In this document: positions 18,093-26,149 of the stretch, piece after piece
How positions within the stretch are numbered: the stretch's first letter is position 1
Layout: each line of letters starts with the position of its first letter
Origin: Saccharothrix obliqua
GTDB taxonomy: Bacteria; Actinomycetota; Actinomycetes; Mycobacteriales; Pseudonocardiaceae
Reading direction: 5' to 3'
Assembly: GCF_019375475.1 (NCBI RefSeq)
Contig: NZ_JAHXGQ010000003.1
Span: 682,001-746,000 of the forward strand
DNA: 64,000 bases
Notes under the pieces: generated by a model
Database searches by the model: none
Told to the model about the DNA's origin: nothing
The model's input: only the letters and a program-made list of their open reading frames with translations
Made by a program: the position numbers and the translations under genes

Positions 18093-18608
18093 TCATCGGA
18101 TGTCGAACCGCCGCGCCAGCGCGGCGGAACCGGGTTCGGTGGTCGAGTCGGTGGCCCGTGCGCGGATGCGCAGCCCGAGCAGCGCCGAGGTGAACGCCCC
18201 GGTCGCCGCGGCGTCCGGGGCGGGCAGCACCGCGCCGAGCGCCTGGTCCAGGACGTCCAGCGCCTCGCCGACCAGCGCGGCGACCTCGGGGTCCGCGGGC
18301 GCCCGCTCGACCGCCGCCAGCAGCAGCAGGTCCAGCCCGGCGCCCGCGACGAGGTCCGCCGCGGCAGCCGGCCCGTCCGCCGCGGCCACGGCCTCGGCGA
18401 GCGGGCGCACGTCGTCGTCCAGGTGTCGGCGCAGGGCGGCCAGGTACAGGCCCCGCTTGCTGCCGAAGGTCTTGTACAGGCTGTTGCGGTGCACGCCCAG
18501 GTGGCCGACCAGGTCGTCCACGGAGACCCCGTCGTACACCCGGTCCGCGAACAGCGCTGCCGCGGCCCGCACCACTTCGGCTTCGTCGAAACCCCTCGGT
18601 CGCCCCAT
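18093..18608 (-). CDS. TetR-family regulator
   Basis: A 171-residue regulator from ATG 18608 (MGRPRGFDEAEVVRAAAALF). The helix-turn-helix is VSVDDLVGHLGVHRNSLYKT followed by FGSKRGLYLAALRRHLD, and a variable helical ligand-binding domain follows. GTGAGGAC precedes the start. Two matching operator half-repeats lie directly upstream, indicating autoregulation. The downstream 118-residue hypothetical protein is the only evident co-transcribed target. Confidence 0.9.
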   Translation of the reverse strand: MGRPRGFDEAEVVRAAAALFADRVYDGVSVDDLVGHLGVHRNSLYKTFGSKRGLYLAALRRHLDDDVRPLAEAVAAADGPAAAADLVAGAGLDLLLLAAVERAPADPEVAALVGEALDVLDQALGAVLPAPDAAATGAFTSALLGLRIRARATDSTTEPGSAALARRFDIR

Positions 18609-18630
18609 GTCCTCACCGTAGACAATTCGG

Positions 18631-18656
18631 GAACGATCGGTCAAGAACGATCGTTC
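18631..18656. promoter_or_regulatory. TetR operator (tandem GAACGATCG repeats)
   Basis: GAACGATCGGTC at 18631-18642 and the perfect 12-bp palindrome GAACGATCGTTC at 18645-18656, with centres 14 bp apart. They lie 23-48 bp upstream of the TetR start codon. This is the layout expected for an autoregulatory TetR operator. Confidence 0.7.
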
Positions 18657-18746
18657 CTAAACTTGTCCGGGCTCGCCACGCGCCTCGGCCCCCTGTCGCG
18701 GCAGGGGGCCGGGGGTGTCACCGGTGGGCGGTGGAAGGCGGGGTCC

Positions 18747-18901
18747 GCGTGGTCCGCCTCGTCGGTGGCCGTGGGGACGGGTCCCCGCGGTCCGCGTCAT
18801 CGGCGGCCTACGGCGCGTGGTTCGCGTCATCGGCGCTCACGGCGCGTGGTCCGCCTCGTAGGTGGGCCATGGCGCGTGGTCCGCATCATCGGTGGGCCAT
18901 G
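18747..18901. repeat. Degenerate ~30-bp tandem repeat, about five units
   Basis: Units start near 18747, 18785, 18813, 18842 and 18872. The last two (GCGCGTGGTCCGCCTCGTAG... and GCGCGTGGTCCGCATCATCG...) are both 30 bp with three differences; earlier units are more diverged. The shared core is GTGGTYCGCVTCRTCGGYGG. The array fills the gap between the TetR operator and the GrpB-like gene. No open frame here is convincing as a gene. Confidence 0.7.
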
Positions 18902-18969
18902 GGCGACTCGGTTCGCGTGAGCCGTGTCGTCCGCCCGACACCGCGGGAGCACCTGTCCCGCGTGGTGGG

Positions 18970-19557
18970 TCAGAGCATTCCCGCCGCGCGGAACAGGCGG
19001 TCGTAGATCTCGCGGATCACGGCTTCCTTGCGGTGGTTGTAGTCCATGACGTTGCCCCCGCCGGGGATGGCCGCCCGCTTGGCCTCCTCGTAACGCGCGC
19101 GGTCCTCGGGGTGGGTGCGCAGCCAGTCCCGGAACATGCGGTGGCGGATGGCCTCGGGGGAGTCCGGGCCGAACACGTGCAGGTTGACCCTGGGCTCGTC
19201 CCTGCGGAACGCGCGGTGCTCGTGGAACGACGGCTCGCGGATCACCAGGACGTAGCCGAGGCGTTCCAGCACGGGCACGTAGGCGGACTCGTCGCGGGAG
19301 TCGGGCACGGTCAGGTCGATGTCGATGACGTCCTTGGCGGCCAGTCCCGCCACGGACGTCGAGCCGACGTGCTCGACGTCCAGGGCCACCTCGCCGAGCG
19401 CCGCGCGGATGTCCGCCGCCAGCGACCGGTACCTGGCGGGCCATTCCGGGTCATAAGGGACGATGACGACTGTTTCGGGCGCGGGAGGTCCCAGCACCCA
19501 GGGGTCCTCGGTGGGGTCGATGTCGTGGTGGCGCGTGATCTCCTCGAAAGTGGGCAC
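18970..19557 (-). CDS. GrpB/UPF0157 family nucleotidyltransferase-like protein
   Basis: A 195-residue protein with the family marks VIVPYDPEWPARY, VEHVGSTSVAGLAAKDVIDI and the C-terminal RYEEAKRAAI. The H-V-G-S-T-S-V motif followed by D-x-D is that of the GrpB nucleotidyltransferase-fold superfamily; substrates of these proteins are unknown. An N-terminal extension (MPTFEEITRHHDIDPTEDPW) of about 30 residues precedes the core domain. It is divergent from the peptide/halogenase genes. Confidence 0.88.
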   Translation of the reverse strand: MPTFEEITRHHDIDPTEDPWVLGPPAPETVVIVPYDPEWPARYRSLAADIRAALGEVALDVEHVGSTSVAGLAAKDVIDIDLTVPDSRDESAYVPVLERLGYVLVIREPSFHEHRAFRRDEPRVNLHVFGPDSPEAIRHRMFRDWLRTHPEDRARYEEAKRAAIPGGGNVMDYNHRKEAVIREIYDRLFRAAGML

Positions 19558-19703
19558 GCGGCGAAAAGTATCGAGCGGCGGCCGGGCCGTCGAATCAGTT
19601 ACCGCTTCCCCCGGGGGTCGGCGCGGGTGGGCGGCCGTGGTGCTTTCTGTTCCGAATGGCGCAGCGGCGGTCCCGGCGGTGCGGTTCCCGATAAGGATTT
19701 CTT

Positions 19704-19832
19704 ATGGCGTTCGAGATTGATTCAGCAGGTGTCCCGGCACATTCGGGGCCGGGTGTCAACCCGCCGCACGTCCACCGGGTTGACGTATATTCGGCCTATT
19801 TCTCGCGGTGTTGGTCTGAATTCGTTGAGTAG
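19704..19832 (+). CDS. Short peptide, possible RiPP precursor for the halogenase
   Basis: A 42-codon frame starting at ATG 19704 with AAGGA 7-8 nt upstream. The product runs MAFEIDSAGVPAHSGPGVNP, then PHVHRVDVYSAYFSRC, and ends WSEFVE, so it has one Trp and one Cys near the C-terminus. It shows no transmembrane or signal features and matches no family known to me. About 62 percent of third codon positions are G or C, well below typical genes here but common in small precursor genes. It lies 196 bp before a tryptophan halogenase on the same strand. The precursor role is inference; a chance frame is possible. Confidence 0.45.
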   Translation: MAFEIDSAGVPAHSGPGVNPPHVHRVDVYSAYFSRCWSEFVE

Positions 19833-19868
19833 GACCCGCCGGGCGTGTATACCTCAGCCCTGGCAACG

Positions 19869-19928
19869 TGGCCGGCAATGGTCCGGCCATCGGGGTTTCC
19901 TGAGGTCGGACCGGGTGGCGGCCCGGTC
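19869..19928 (+). promoter_or_regulatory. Two stem-loops between the peptide frame and the halogenase
   Basis: First hairpin: TGGCCGG (19869-19875), 7-nt loop, CCGGCCA (19883-19889). Second: GACCGGG (19909-19915), 6-nt loop, CCCGGTC (19922-19928). No T-run follows, so they are not classic terminators; they could act as partial terminators, RNA-stability elements or attenuation structures that set peptide expression above that of the enzyme. Confidence 0.5.
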
Positions 19929-20028
19929 GGGGGGCGATGGCGCACGACTGGGTGAAGACGATCCGCGCATTTCCGCCGCCGGTGGACCGGCACGCGGGCT
20001 GCCGGTCAGGTCGACGGGAGATGTGGGC

Positions 20029-21591
20029 ATGGGAACCAGAAATCCGGACCACGTGGTGGTGGTCGGCGGCGGTACCGCGGGGTGGATGACCGCGTCTTAC
20101 CTGAAAGCGGCGTTCGGGGACCGGGTGGCGGTGACGCTGGTGGAATCCGGGCGCATCGGCACGATCGGTGTCGGCGAGGCGACGTTCAGTGACATCCGGC
20201 ACTTCTTCCAGTTCCTCGACCTCAAGGAGGAGGACTGGATGCCGGCGTGCAACGCGACCTACAAGCTCGCCGTGCGGTTCGAGGACTGGCGGCGGCCGGG
20301 GCACCACTTCTACCACCCGTTCGAGCAGATGCGGTCGGTCGGCGGGTTCCCGCTCGCGGACTGGTGGCTCCAGAACGGCCCGACCGACCGGTTCGACAAG
20401 GACTGCTTCGTCATCGCCTCGCTGTGCGACGCCGGCCGCAGCCCGCGCTACCTGGACGGCGGGCTGTTCGAGCAGGAGTACGTGGAGGGCGCGGACGAGC
20501 CCGCCGGGCTCACCATGTCCGAGCACCAGGGCCGCACGCAGTTCCCCTACGCCTACCACTTCGAGGCCGCGCTGCTGGCCAAGTACCTCACCGCCTACTC
20601 GGTGGAACGCGGCGTGCGGCACGTCGTGGACGAGGTGCTCGACGTGCGGCTGGACGACCGGGGCTGGATCGACCACGTGGTCACCAAGGACCACGGCGAG
20701 ATCACCGGCGACCTGTTCGTGGACTGCACCGGGTTCCGCGGGCTGCTGCTGAACAAGGCGTTGGAGGTCCCCTTCATCTCCTACCAGGACACCCTGCCCA
20801 ACGACAGCGCCGTGGCGCTCCAGGTGCCGTTGGACATGCGGGCGCGCGGGATGCGGCCGTGCACCACGGCGACCGCGCAGGAGGCGGGCTGGATCTGGAC
20901 CATCCCGCTGTTCGGCCGGATCGGCACCGGGTACGTCTACGCCAAGGACTACTGCTCGCCCGACGAGGCCGAGCGGACGCTGCGCGAGTTCGTCGGGCCG
21001 GCGGCGGCCGACGTCGAGGCCAACCACATCCGGATGCGGATCGGGCGCAGCGCCGAGTCGTGGCGGAACAACTGCGTCGCCATCGGCCTGTCCAGCGGCT
21101 TCGTGGAGCCGTTGGAGTCCACCGGCATCTTCTTCATCCACCACGCCATCGAGCAGCTGGTCAAGCACTTCCCGGCCGCCGACTGGAACCCGCGGCAGCG
21201 GGAGATGTACAACTCGGCGGTCGCCAACGTGATGGACGGCGTGCGCGAGTTCCTGGTGCTGCACTACAAGGCCGCGGCGCGCGACGACACGCGGTATTGG
21301 AAGGACACCAAGACCCGCGCGGTGCCGGACGGCTTCGCCGAGCGCGTCGAGCGCTGGCAGGCGCAACTGCCCGACACGGAGAACATCTTCCCGTACTACC
21401 ACGGCCTGCCGCCGTACTCGTACATGTGCATCCTGCTCGGCGGGGGCGCGATCCCGGTGCGGCCGTCGCCCGCGCTCGCGAAGTCCGACGACACCGCCGC
21501 CCGCGAGGAGTTCGCGGCCATCCGCGACCGGGCGCGGCACCTGGTGGAGCGCCTGCCCGCGCAGTACGACTACGTCGAGCGGCTGCGCTGA
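20029..21591 (+). CDS. Flavin-dependent tryptophan halogenase
   Basis: A 520-residue FADH2-dependent halogenase. Seen: the FAD-binding VVVGGGTAGWM (residues 10-20), GVGEATFSDIRHFF (48-60), the catalytic Lys79 in CNATYKLAVRF (same number as in PrnA), the halogenase signature WIWTIP (288-293), and Glu363 in FVEPLESTG, the second catalytic residue. These make chlorination or bromination of an indole ring very likely. Start ATG 20029 follows GGGAG by about 9 nt; GTG 20023 is possible. No flavin reductase, NRPS, PKS or tryptophan-modifying gene is adjacent, so free Trp or a Trp-containing peptide such as the product of the preceding short frame are both open. Confidence 0.93.
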   Translation: MGTRNPDHVVVVGGGTAGWMTASYLKAAFGDRVAVTLVESGRIGTIGVGEATFSDIRHFFQFLDLKEEDWMPACNATYKLAVRFEDWRRPGHHFYHPFEQMRSVGGFPLADWWLQNGPTDRFDKDCFVIASLCDAGRSPRYLDGGLFEQEYVEGADEPAGLTMSEHQGRTQFPYAYHFEAALLAKYLTAYSVERGVRHVVDEVLDVRLDDRGWIDHVVTKDHGEITGDLFVDCTGFRGLLLNKALEVPFISYQDTLPNDSAVALQVPLDMRARGMRPCTTATAQEAGWIWTIPLFGRIGTGYVYAKDYCSPDEAERTLREFVGPAAADVEANHIRMRIGRSAESWRNNCVAIGLSSGFVEPLESTGIFFIHHAIEQLVKHFPAADWNPRQREMYNSAVANVMDGVREFLVLHYKAAARDDTRYWKDTKTRAVPDGFAERVERWQAQLPDTENIFPYYHGLPPYSYMCILLGGGAIPVRPSPALAKSDDTAAREEFAAIRDRARHLVERLPAQYDYVERLR

Positions 21592-21643
21592 CCGCGCCGC
21601 CGGGCGGCCCGGACCGCGTCGCCCGGCGGGCCGGCAGCAGGCG

Positions 21644-22420
21644 CTAGCGCTGGGCCTCGCGCGGACAGGTGTTGAGCGAGGCCAGCTCGTCCGCCAGCTT
21701 CCGGCAGTTCGCGCACTTGCCGAGGTGGTCGTCCACCGCGGACCGGCGGCGCGGGCGCAGCGCGCGCCGGGCCCACGAACCCAGGTCGTCCACCACGTGC
21801 GCGCAACCGGACGGCACCAGCTCACGGATCACGTGCGCGTCGAGGTACGCGGCGCGCAACGCCTCGCGGGCGCGGTGGGCGCGGGACGACACGGCGTTCG
21901 GGGAGATGTCCAGCACGCGCGCGGCGTCCGCCGGCGACATGCCCATCACCTCCGTGTAGAGCAGCACCTGCCGCGCCGTCGCGGGCAGGCGGTCGAACGC
22001 CCGCACCACGAGGCTGCGCTCCAGCACGCGCTCGACCGCCGTCTCCTGCTGCGGTCTCGGGTCGAGGCGGGACGCGGCCTCGTTGGCCGTGGGGTCGTCG
22101 GTCAGCAGTTCCTGCGCCAGTCGGCGTTTCCGGGCCAGCGCGGCGTGTGTGATGGTGGTGAGCAGGTACGCGCGGAAGGAGCGGGTCGGGCCGCCGCCGT
22201 CCAGCAACGCCTCCAGCAGTCGGAGGAAACCCTCGGACACGACCTCGTCGGCCTCGGCGGGCCGGTCGGGCACGAGGCGGCGGGCACGGGCGCGGGCGAC
22301 GGCGAAGTGCCGCTCGTACAGGGGGCGGTACGCGGAGACCTCACCCGTGCGCACCATCGCCATCAGGTGCTCGTCACTGCTCGCCGAGTAGTCCACAGTG
22401 GATGAAAAGGTCAACGTCAC
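21644..22420 (-). CDS. ECF sigma factor with fused zinc-finger anti-sigma-like tail
   Basis: A 258-residue protein. Sigma-70 region 2 covers about 20-95 (YRPLYERHFAVARARARRLV, ADEVVSEGFLRLLEALLDGG), and region 4 about 130-190 (VVRAFDRLPATARQVLLYTE, MSPADAARVLDISPNAVSSR). The last 60 residues carry a ZAS-like finger, HLGKCANCRKLADEL (H-x3-C-x2-C), normally found in separate anti-sigma proteins. Fusing both suggests self-inhibition relieved by redox or zinc change. The start is uncertain; GTG 22420 was chosen because upstream residues are low-complexity. It is convergent with the halogenase gene, 52 bp apart. Confidence 0.82.
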   Translation of the reverse strand: MTLTFSSTVDYSASSDEHLMAMVRTGEVSAYRPLYERHFAVARARARRLVPDRPAEADEVVSEGFLRLLEALLDGGGPTRSFRAYLLTTITHAALARKRRLAQELLTDDPTANEAASRLDPRPQQETAVERVLERSLVVRAFDRLPATARQVLLYTEVMGMSPADAARVLDISPNAVSSRAHRAREALRAAYLDAHVIRELVPSGCAHVVDDLGSWARRALRPRRRSAVDDHLGKCANCRKLADELASLNTCPREAQR

Positions 22421-22615
22421 TCCAAAACGGGCACGTCCCGGGCGGCGAGGAGCGGCGACCCCGCCGCTGCGGTCGGCCACGCCGGGGCCGCACCACGTCC
22501 GGTCACGAGTCGACCTCGCACATCAGCGGTACCTGGAAGTAAGGGTTACAGCAACGTACCAGGAAAGATGCGCAGAGTGGCAATTCATCACCCGAGAGTG
22601 AGCAAGCAGCCGTGA

Positions 22616-23308
22616 TCACCGCGGCAGCGGTGGCAGCGGGACGTCCGGGTCCAGGGCCACGCCGCCCTGCCGCAGCACGTCGTCCACCAGCGCCCACACC
22701 CACCGCGACACGTGGTCGACCAACTCGTCCAGGTCCGTGCCGCCCGGCTCCGCCGACCACCGCGCCGCCGCGGCCTCCACCATGCCCACCAACCCGAACG
22801 CCAACGGGTCGGCGATGCGGGTGTCGACGTCCAGCAGGCCCAGGTAACCGCCGAGCAGGTCACGCAGCAACCCGGCGATGGCGGCCCGGACGTCGGCCGC
22901 CGGTTGCCGCCGACCCGGGTCGTCCGCCACCGACCGGGAGACCACGTACTCGTAGAGCGAGCGGTGCTCGGTCAGCCATTCCACGAACGTGCGCACGACG
23001 CGCGCGATGACGTCCCGCGTGCTGCCACGCGGCTCGGTCAGGGGCGGCGCCATCGCCGCGACCAGCAGTTCGCCGATCCGCCTGCCGACCGCGCCGTAGA
23101 GGTCGTCGGCGTCGGTGAAGTGGCGGTACAGGCGCGGCCGGGAGATGCCGGCGACCTCGGCGATCCGCTCGGTGGACACCCACGGGCCGTGCTCGGCGAC
23201 GGCGGTCAGCGCGGCGGCCACGATCTCGGCCCGCCGCTTCTCCCGCTGGCCCGCCCAACGGGCGGCCCGCCCGTCCACGGGTTTGTCCCGCTCCCCACCG
23301 CCCACCAC
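22616..23308 (-). CDS. TetR-family regulator
   Basis: About 230 residues. The helix-turn-helix is VSTERIAEVAGISRPRLYRH followed by FTDADDLYGAVGRRIGELLV, then a C-terminal ligand domain with EWLTEHRSLYEYVVSRSV. The N-terminal KRRAEIVAAALTAVAEHGP marks the true start of the domain, while the open frame runs 50 residues further; the start GTG (23308, 23305 or 23329) is unresolved. It is divergent from the TIR-domain gene 160 bp away, so it may regulate it. Confidence 0.85.
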   Translation of the reverse strand: MVGGGERDKPVDGRAARWAGQREKRRAEIVAAALTAVAEHGPWVSTERIAEVAGISRPRLYRHFTDADDLYGAVGRRIGELLVAAMAPPLTEPRGSTRDVIARVVRTFVEWLTEHRSLYEYVVSRSVADDPGRRQPAADVRAAIAGLLRDLLGGYLGLLDVDTRIADPLAFGLVGMVEAAAARWSAEPGGTDLDELVDHVSRWVWALVDDVLRQGGVALDPDVPLPPLPR

Positions 23309-23468
23309 GTGGGACAGCGTAGTGAGCACGCAAGCGGAACCACCCGCTGAACGCCCTCTTTCCCTTGCCCGCCAGTGGTTCCACCCCCGACCGGCCGAGA
23401 GCGCAGCCACCCGATGGGGCCAACCGCGTCGCCTTGACATCGCGTGACGGCGGTTGCTTGGCTCCCTC

Positions 23469-25988
23469 ATGGGTTTCTCCGCTCCGTCCGCCCGGCAGGT
23501 CTACGAGTACGTGCTGCGGCTGGACGACAGTCCCCGCGCGCTCACCGACCGCTTCGGCTGGAGCGTCCTCCTCGTCGGCGGTTACGCCGAAGTCGCGCAG
23601 GAGTTCCTCTACAAATACGGCCTGGACCTCTGCGCCCGCACGGCCGACCGGGTCCGGTTCGTGTTCTTCGCGGACGTCGACGGCGGGGGAGCGCTCACCG
23701 CGCGGCGTGCCGCCCGGCGCCGGGGCGGTCTCCTCGGCGCGGTGCTGCGCGGGCTGCGCCTGGACTTCCGCGACCGCGGCTGGGACGTGCTGCGCCCGGA
23801 CTCGCTGGACCCGGTCGTGTCCGAGGAGGATTTCGCCGCCCGCGTCGAGCGGTGGAACAGGCGCGTGCTGCCGGGTGCGCACGCCGGGCTGGAGTTCGCG
23901 CAGCGCCTGGGCATCGGGCGGCACGTGCCGTGCCTGGTGGTGTTCACGGACATCGGCGACCTCGGCGTGCACGTGCTGCCGTTCGAGGAGATCGGCGCGG
24001 ACGAGGCGTACCGGCGGGTGCGTGCGTGGATCGACGAGTTCTACGAGGTCAACCACGACGTGCTCGCGCGGTGGACGCGGATCGAGCAGCAGGTGGCGCG
24101 CCTGGTGTCGGCGTTGGCGGGCTCGCTGTGGGCGGTGCGCGAGTGGCCCACCCACCAGCGGGCGGCGTGGCGGGAGCTGCGTGCCGTCGCCGCGCTGGCC
24201 GCCGCGCCGCCCGGCGACCTCGCGGCGCTGGACGAGGTCCTGGCGGGCGAGGCCCGGCTGCCCGCGTCGCTGCGTGACGAACTGGCGATGTGCCGGCGGC
24301 GGCTGTCGGCCGCGGCGGACCGGCTGGCGGCGGCGGAGCGGATGACCGCCGCGGCGGGTGAACTGGCCGCCACCGACGACAACCGGGTGCTCCGCCGCGT
24401 GCTCGGCCGCCTCACCGGCGACGCGCCGCTGCGCCTCCTGCTCGACCCGGACGCCGCGTCCGCGCTCGCCGCGGCACGCGCGGTGTTCGTCCGCGACGAC
24501 GTGGCCGAGCTGCGGAACTGGCGGCAGGACAACGGGAAGCTGTTCGCCATGCCGGTGTTCACCGCCGCCCGCCAGTCGTGGCGGTGGATCGCCGAGCAGG
24601 GCAGGCTGCCCCGGGAGACCCCGGCTCGGCACCGGCAGCGCGACTTCAGCGCGTTCAACACCGCGCTGGCCGCCCAGCCGCTCGCCCGGCCGTCCGGGGA
24701 GATCGCGGACGCGGTGCTCGCGGCGCTGGCCGCGCACCACGGCGTGACCGACGAGGGTGAGTGGCGGACGGCCACCGCCGGGTTCCGCGCGCACCTGGTG
24801 GACGCCGTCGACCGGCTCAAGTCCGGCGCGCCCGCGGACTTCACGCTGGTCGGCCACTGCCTGCCGTTCGTGGCGCCGCCGCCGAGGTCCGCCGACGGCC
24901 CGCGGGCGCGGCGGCGGGACGAACTGGTGCGTGCGCTGCGCCGGTCGGCGGACCGCCAGGTCGTCGCCGCGCACGAGCGGGAAACCGTGCTCGCCGCGGT
25001 GCCCGTGCTGGCCGAGGGCCACCGGGCGGAGCTGGAGGCACGCCTGGCGACCGCCGCGCCGCCCGAGCTGACCGGTGGCGCCGCGGTCGCGGAGCTGACC
25101 GACCTGGTGGCGGTGCTGGACGAGTACGACGACGCGGTGCGCTCCGTCGTGCACCCCCACCTGAGCGATCCCGAACTCGTGCCGGTCGCGGGCCGGGTGG
25201 CCGACGCGGCGGGGTTGGCCGACCGGCCGCGGCCGGCGGACCGGCTGCGGCCCCGGGCCGCGTGGACGGTGGAGACCTACCGGCGGTTGGCGCGGGAGCG
25301 ACCGACGTGGCGGACCCGGACACCGGCGGACGTGCTCGCCGACGCGTTGGTGGGCCTGCGCCGGGACGGCGGTGGTGAACCCCGGGACGCGTTGCGCGCG
25401 CTGGGCGTGGACGACCTGGCGGTGGTGGCGCAGCGGCTCGGGGTGACGGCCGGCGGGCCGCCGGAGCGGGTCCGCGCGGCCGTGCTGACGGCGGTCGGCA
25501 TGGCGGTCGAGGACGACCCGCTGGGTCCGACCGACGTGGCGGCGGTGCGGCGGCTGGCGCGCAAGGTGGCGGACGCCGAGTTCGACGTGTTCATGGCGCA
25601 CCACTCGGTCGACAAGCCCGCGGTGCGGGAGCTGTGCGACCTGCTGCGCCGACACGGCGTCCACCCGTGGCTGGACGTGGAGCAGGTCCGACCCGGCACG
25701 TGGTTCCAGGACGTGATCGCCGCGGCGATCCGCACCGCCCGGACCGCGGCGGTGTGCGTCGGCCCGAACGGCGTGGGCGGCTGGCAGTCGTTGGAGGTGC
25801 GGACGTTCGTGGAGCGGTGCGTGTCCGAGGGCGTGCCGGTGATACCGGTGCTGCTGCCGGGCGTGGCGGAGGTGCCCGCCGGGCTGCCGTTCCTGCGGCA
25901 GCTCGACGCGGTGCGGTTCGAGCGGTCCGTGCGCGAGGCGGAACCGCTGCGCCGGTTGCTGTGGGGCGTGACGGGCGAGCGGCCGTAG
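23469..25988 (+). CDS. Large protein with C-terminal TIR domain, novel architecture
   Basis: An 839-residue protein from ATG 23469. Residues about 704-810 form a TIR domain (EFDVFMAHHSVDKPAVRELC, WLDVEQVRPGTWFQDVIAAA, VCVGPNGVGGWQSLEVRTFV), with Glu776 at the position of the NADase catalytic Glu in related bacterial TIRs. The first 190 residues form an unknown alpha/beta domain (FGWSVLLVGGYAEVAQEFLY, VPCLVVFTDIGDLGVHVLPF). A long alpha-helical middle (about 200-690) includes a short SAP- or death-fold-like stretch (LRALGVDDLAVVAQRLGVTA). TIR at the C-terminus with a large sensor-like front is the usual layout of bacterial immune or cell-suicide proteins; no partner effector is adjacent. Defence is inference from domain type. 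Confidence 0.78.
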   Translation: MGFSAPSARQVYEYVLRLDDSPRALTDRFGWSVLLVGGYAEVAQEFLYKYGLDLCARTADRVRFVFFADVDGGGALTARRAARRRGGLLGAVLRGLRLDFRDRGWDVLRPDSLDPVVSEEDFAARVERWNRRVLPGAHAGLEFAQRLGIGRHVPCLVVFTDIGDLGVHVLPFEEIGADEAYRRVRAWIDEFYEVNHDVLARWTRIEQQVARLVSALAGSLWAVREWPTHQRAAWRELRAVAALAAAPPGDLAALDEVLAGEARLPASLRDELAMCRRRLSAAADRLAAAERMTAAAGELAATDDNRVLRRVLGRLTGDAPLRLLLDPDAASALAAARAVFVRDDVAELRNWRQDNGKLFAMPVFTAARQSWRWIAEQGRLPRETPARHRQRDFSAFNTALAAQPLARPSGEIADAVLAALAAHHGVTDEGEWRTATAGFRAHLVDAVDRLKSGAPADFTLVGHCLPFVAPPPRSADGPRARRRDELVRALRRSADRQVVAAHERETVLAAVPVLAEGHRAELEARLATAAPPELTGGAAVAELTDLVAVLDEYDDAVRSVVHPHLSDPELVPVAGRVADAAGLADRPRPADRLRPRAAWTVETYRRLARERPTWRTRTPADVLADALVGLRRDGGGEPRDALRALGVDDLAVVAQRLGVTAGGPPERVRAAVLTAVGMAVEDDPLGPTDVAAVRRLARKVADAEFDVFMAHHSVDKPAVRELCDLLRRHGVHPWLDVEQVRPGTWFQDVIAAAIRTARTAAVCVGPNGVGGWQSLEVRTFVERCVSEGVPVIPVLLPGVAEVPAGLPFLRQLDAVRFERSVREAEPLRRLLWGVTGERP

Positions 25989-26149
25989 CCGGTGGTCCAC
26001 AGTGGACGCGGTGGCGGGGTGGCCCGAGTGTTATGGCCGGTTGTGAGTGGGCCGGTCGGCCGTGCGGCGGTACGGTCCGGCGTGACGGCACGAACGAGCT
26101 TCCGCGCCCGGTCCCTGCCACGACCCGGGCCGGTGAAACGAGGCACCCT

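Noticed and set aside
17000..23000. Halogenase region considered as an NRPS/PKS-type biosynthetic cluster
   Set aside because: No adenylation, ketosynthase, carrier, flavin reductase or transporter genes are adjacent; neighbours are GrpB-like, a sigma factor and regulators.
22860..26000. 1046-codon open frame on the minus strand opposite the TIR gene
   Set aside because: It mirrors the high-GC third-position bias of the real gene on the plus strand, is rich in Arg/His/Gln, and has no family resemblance.
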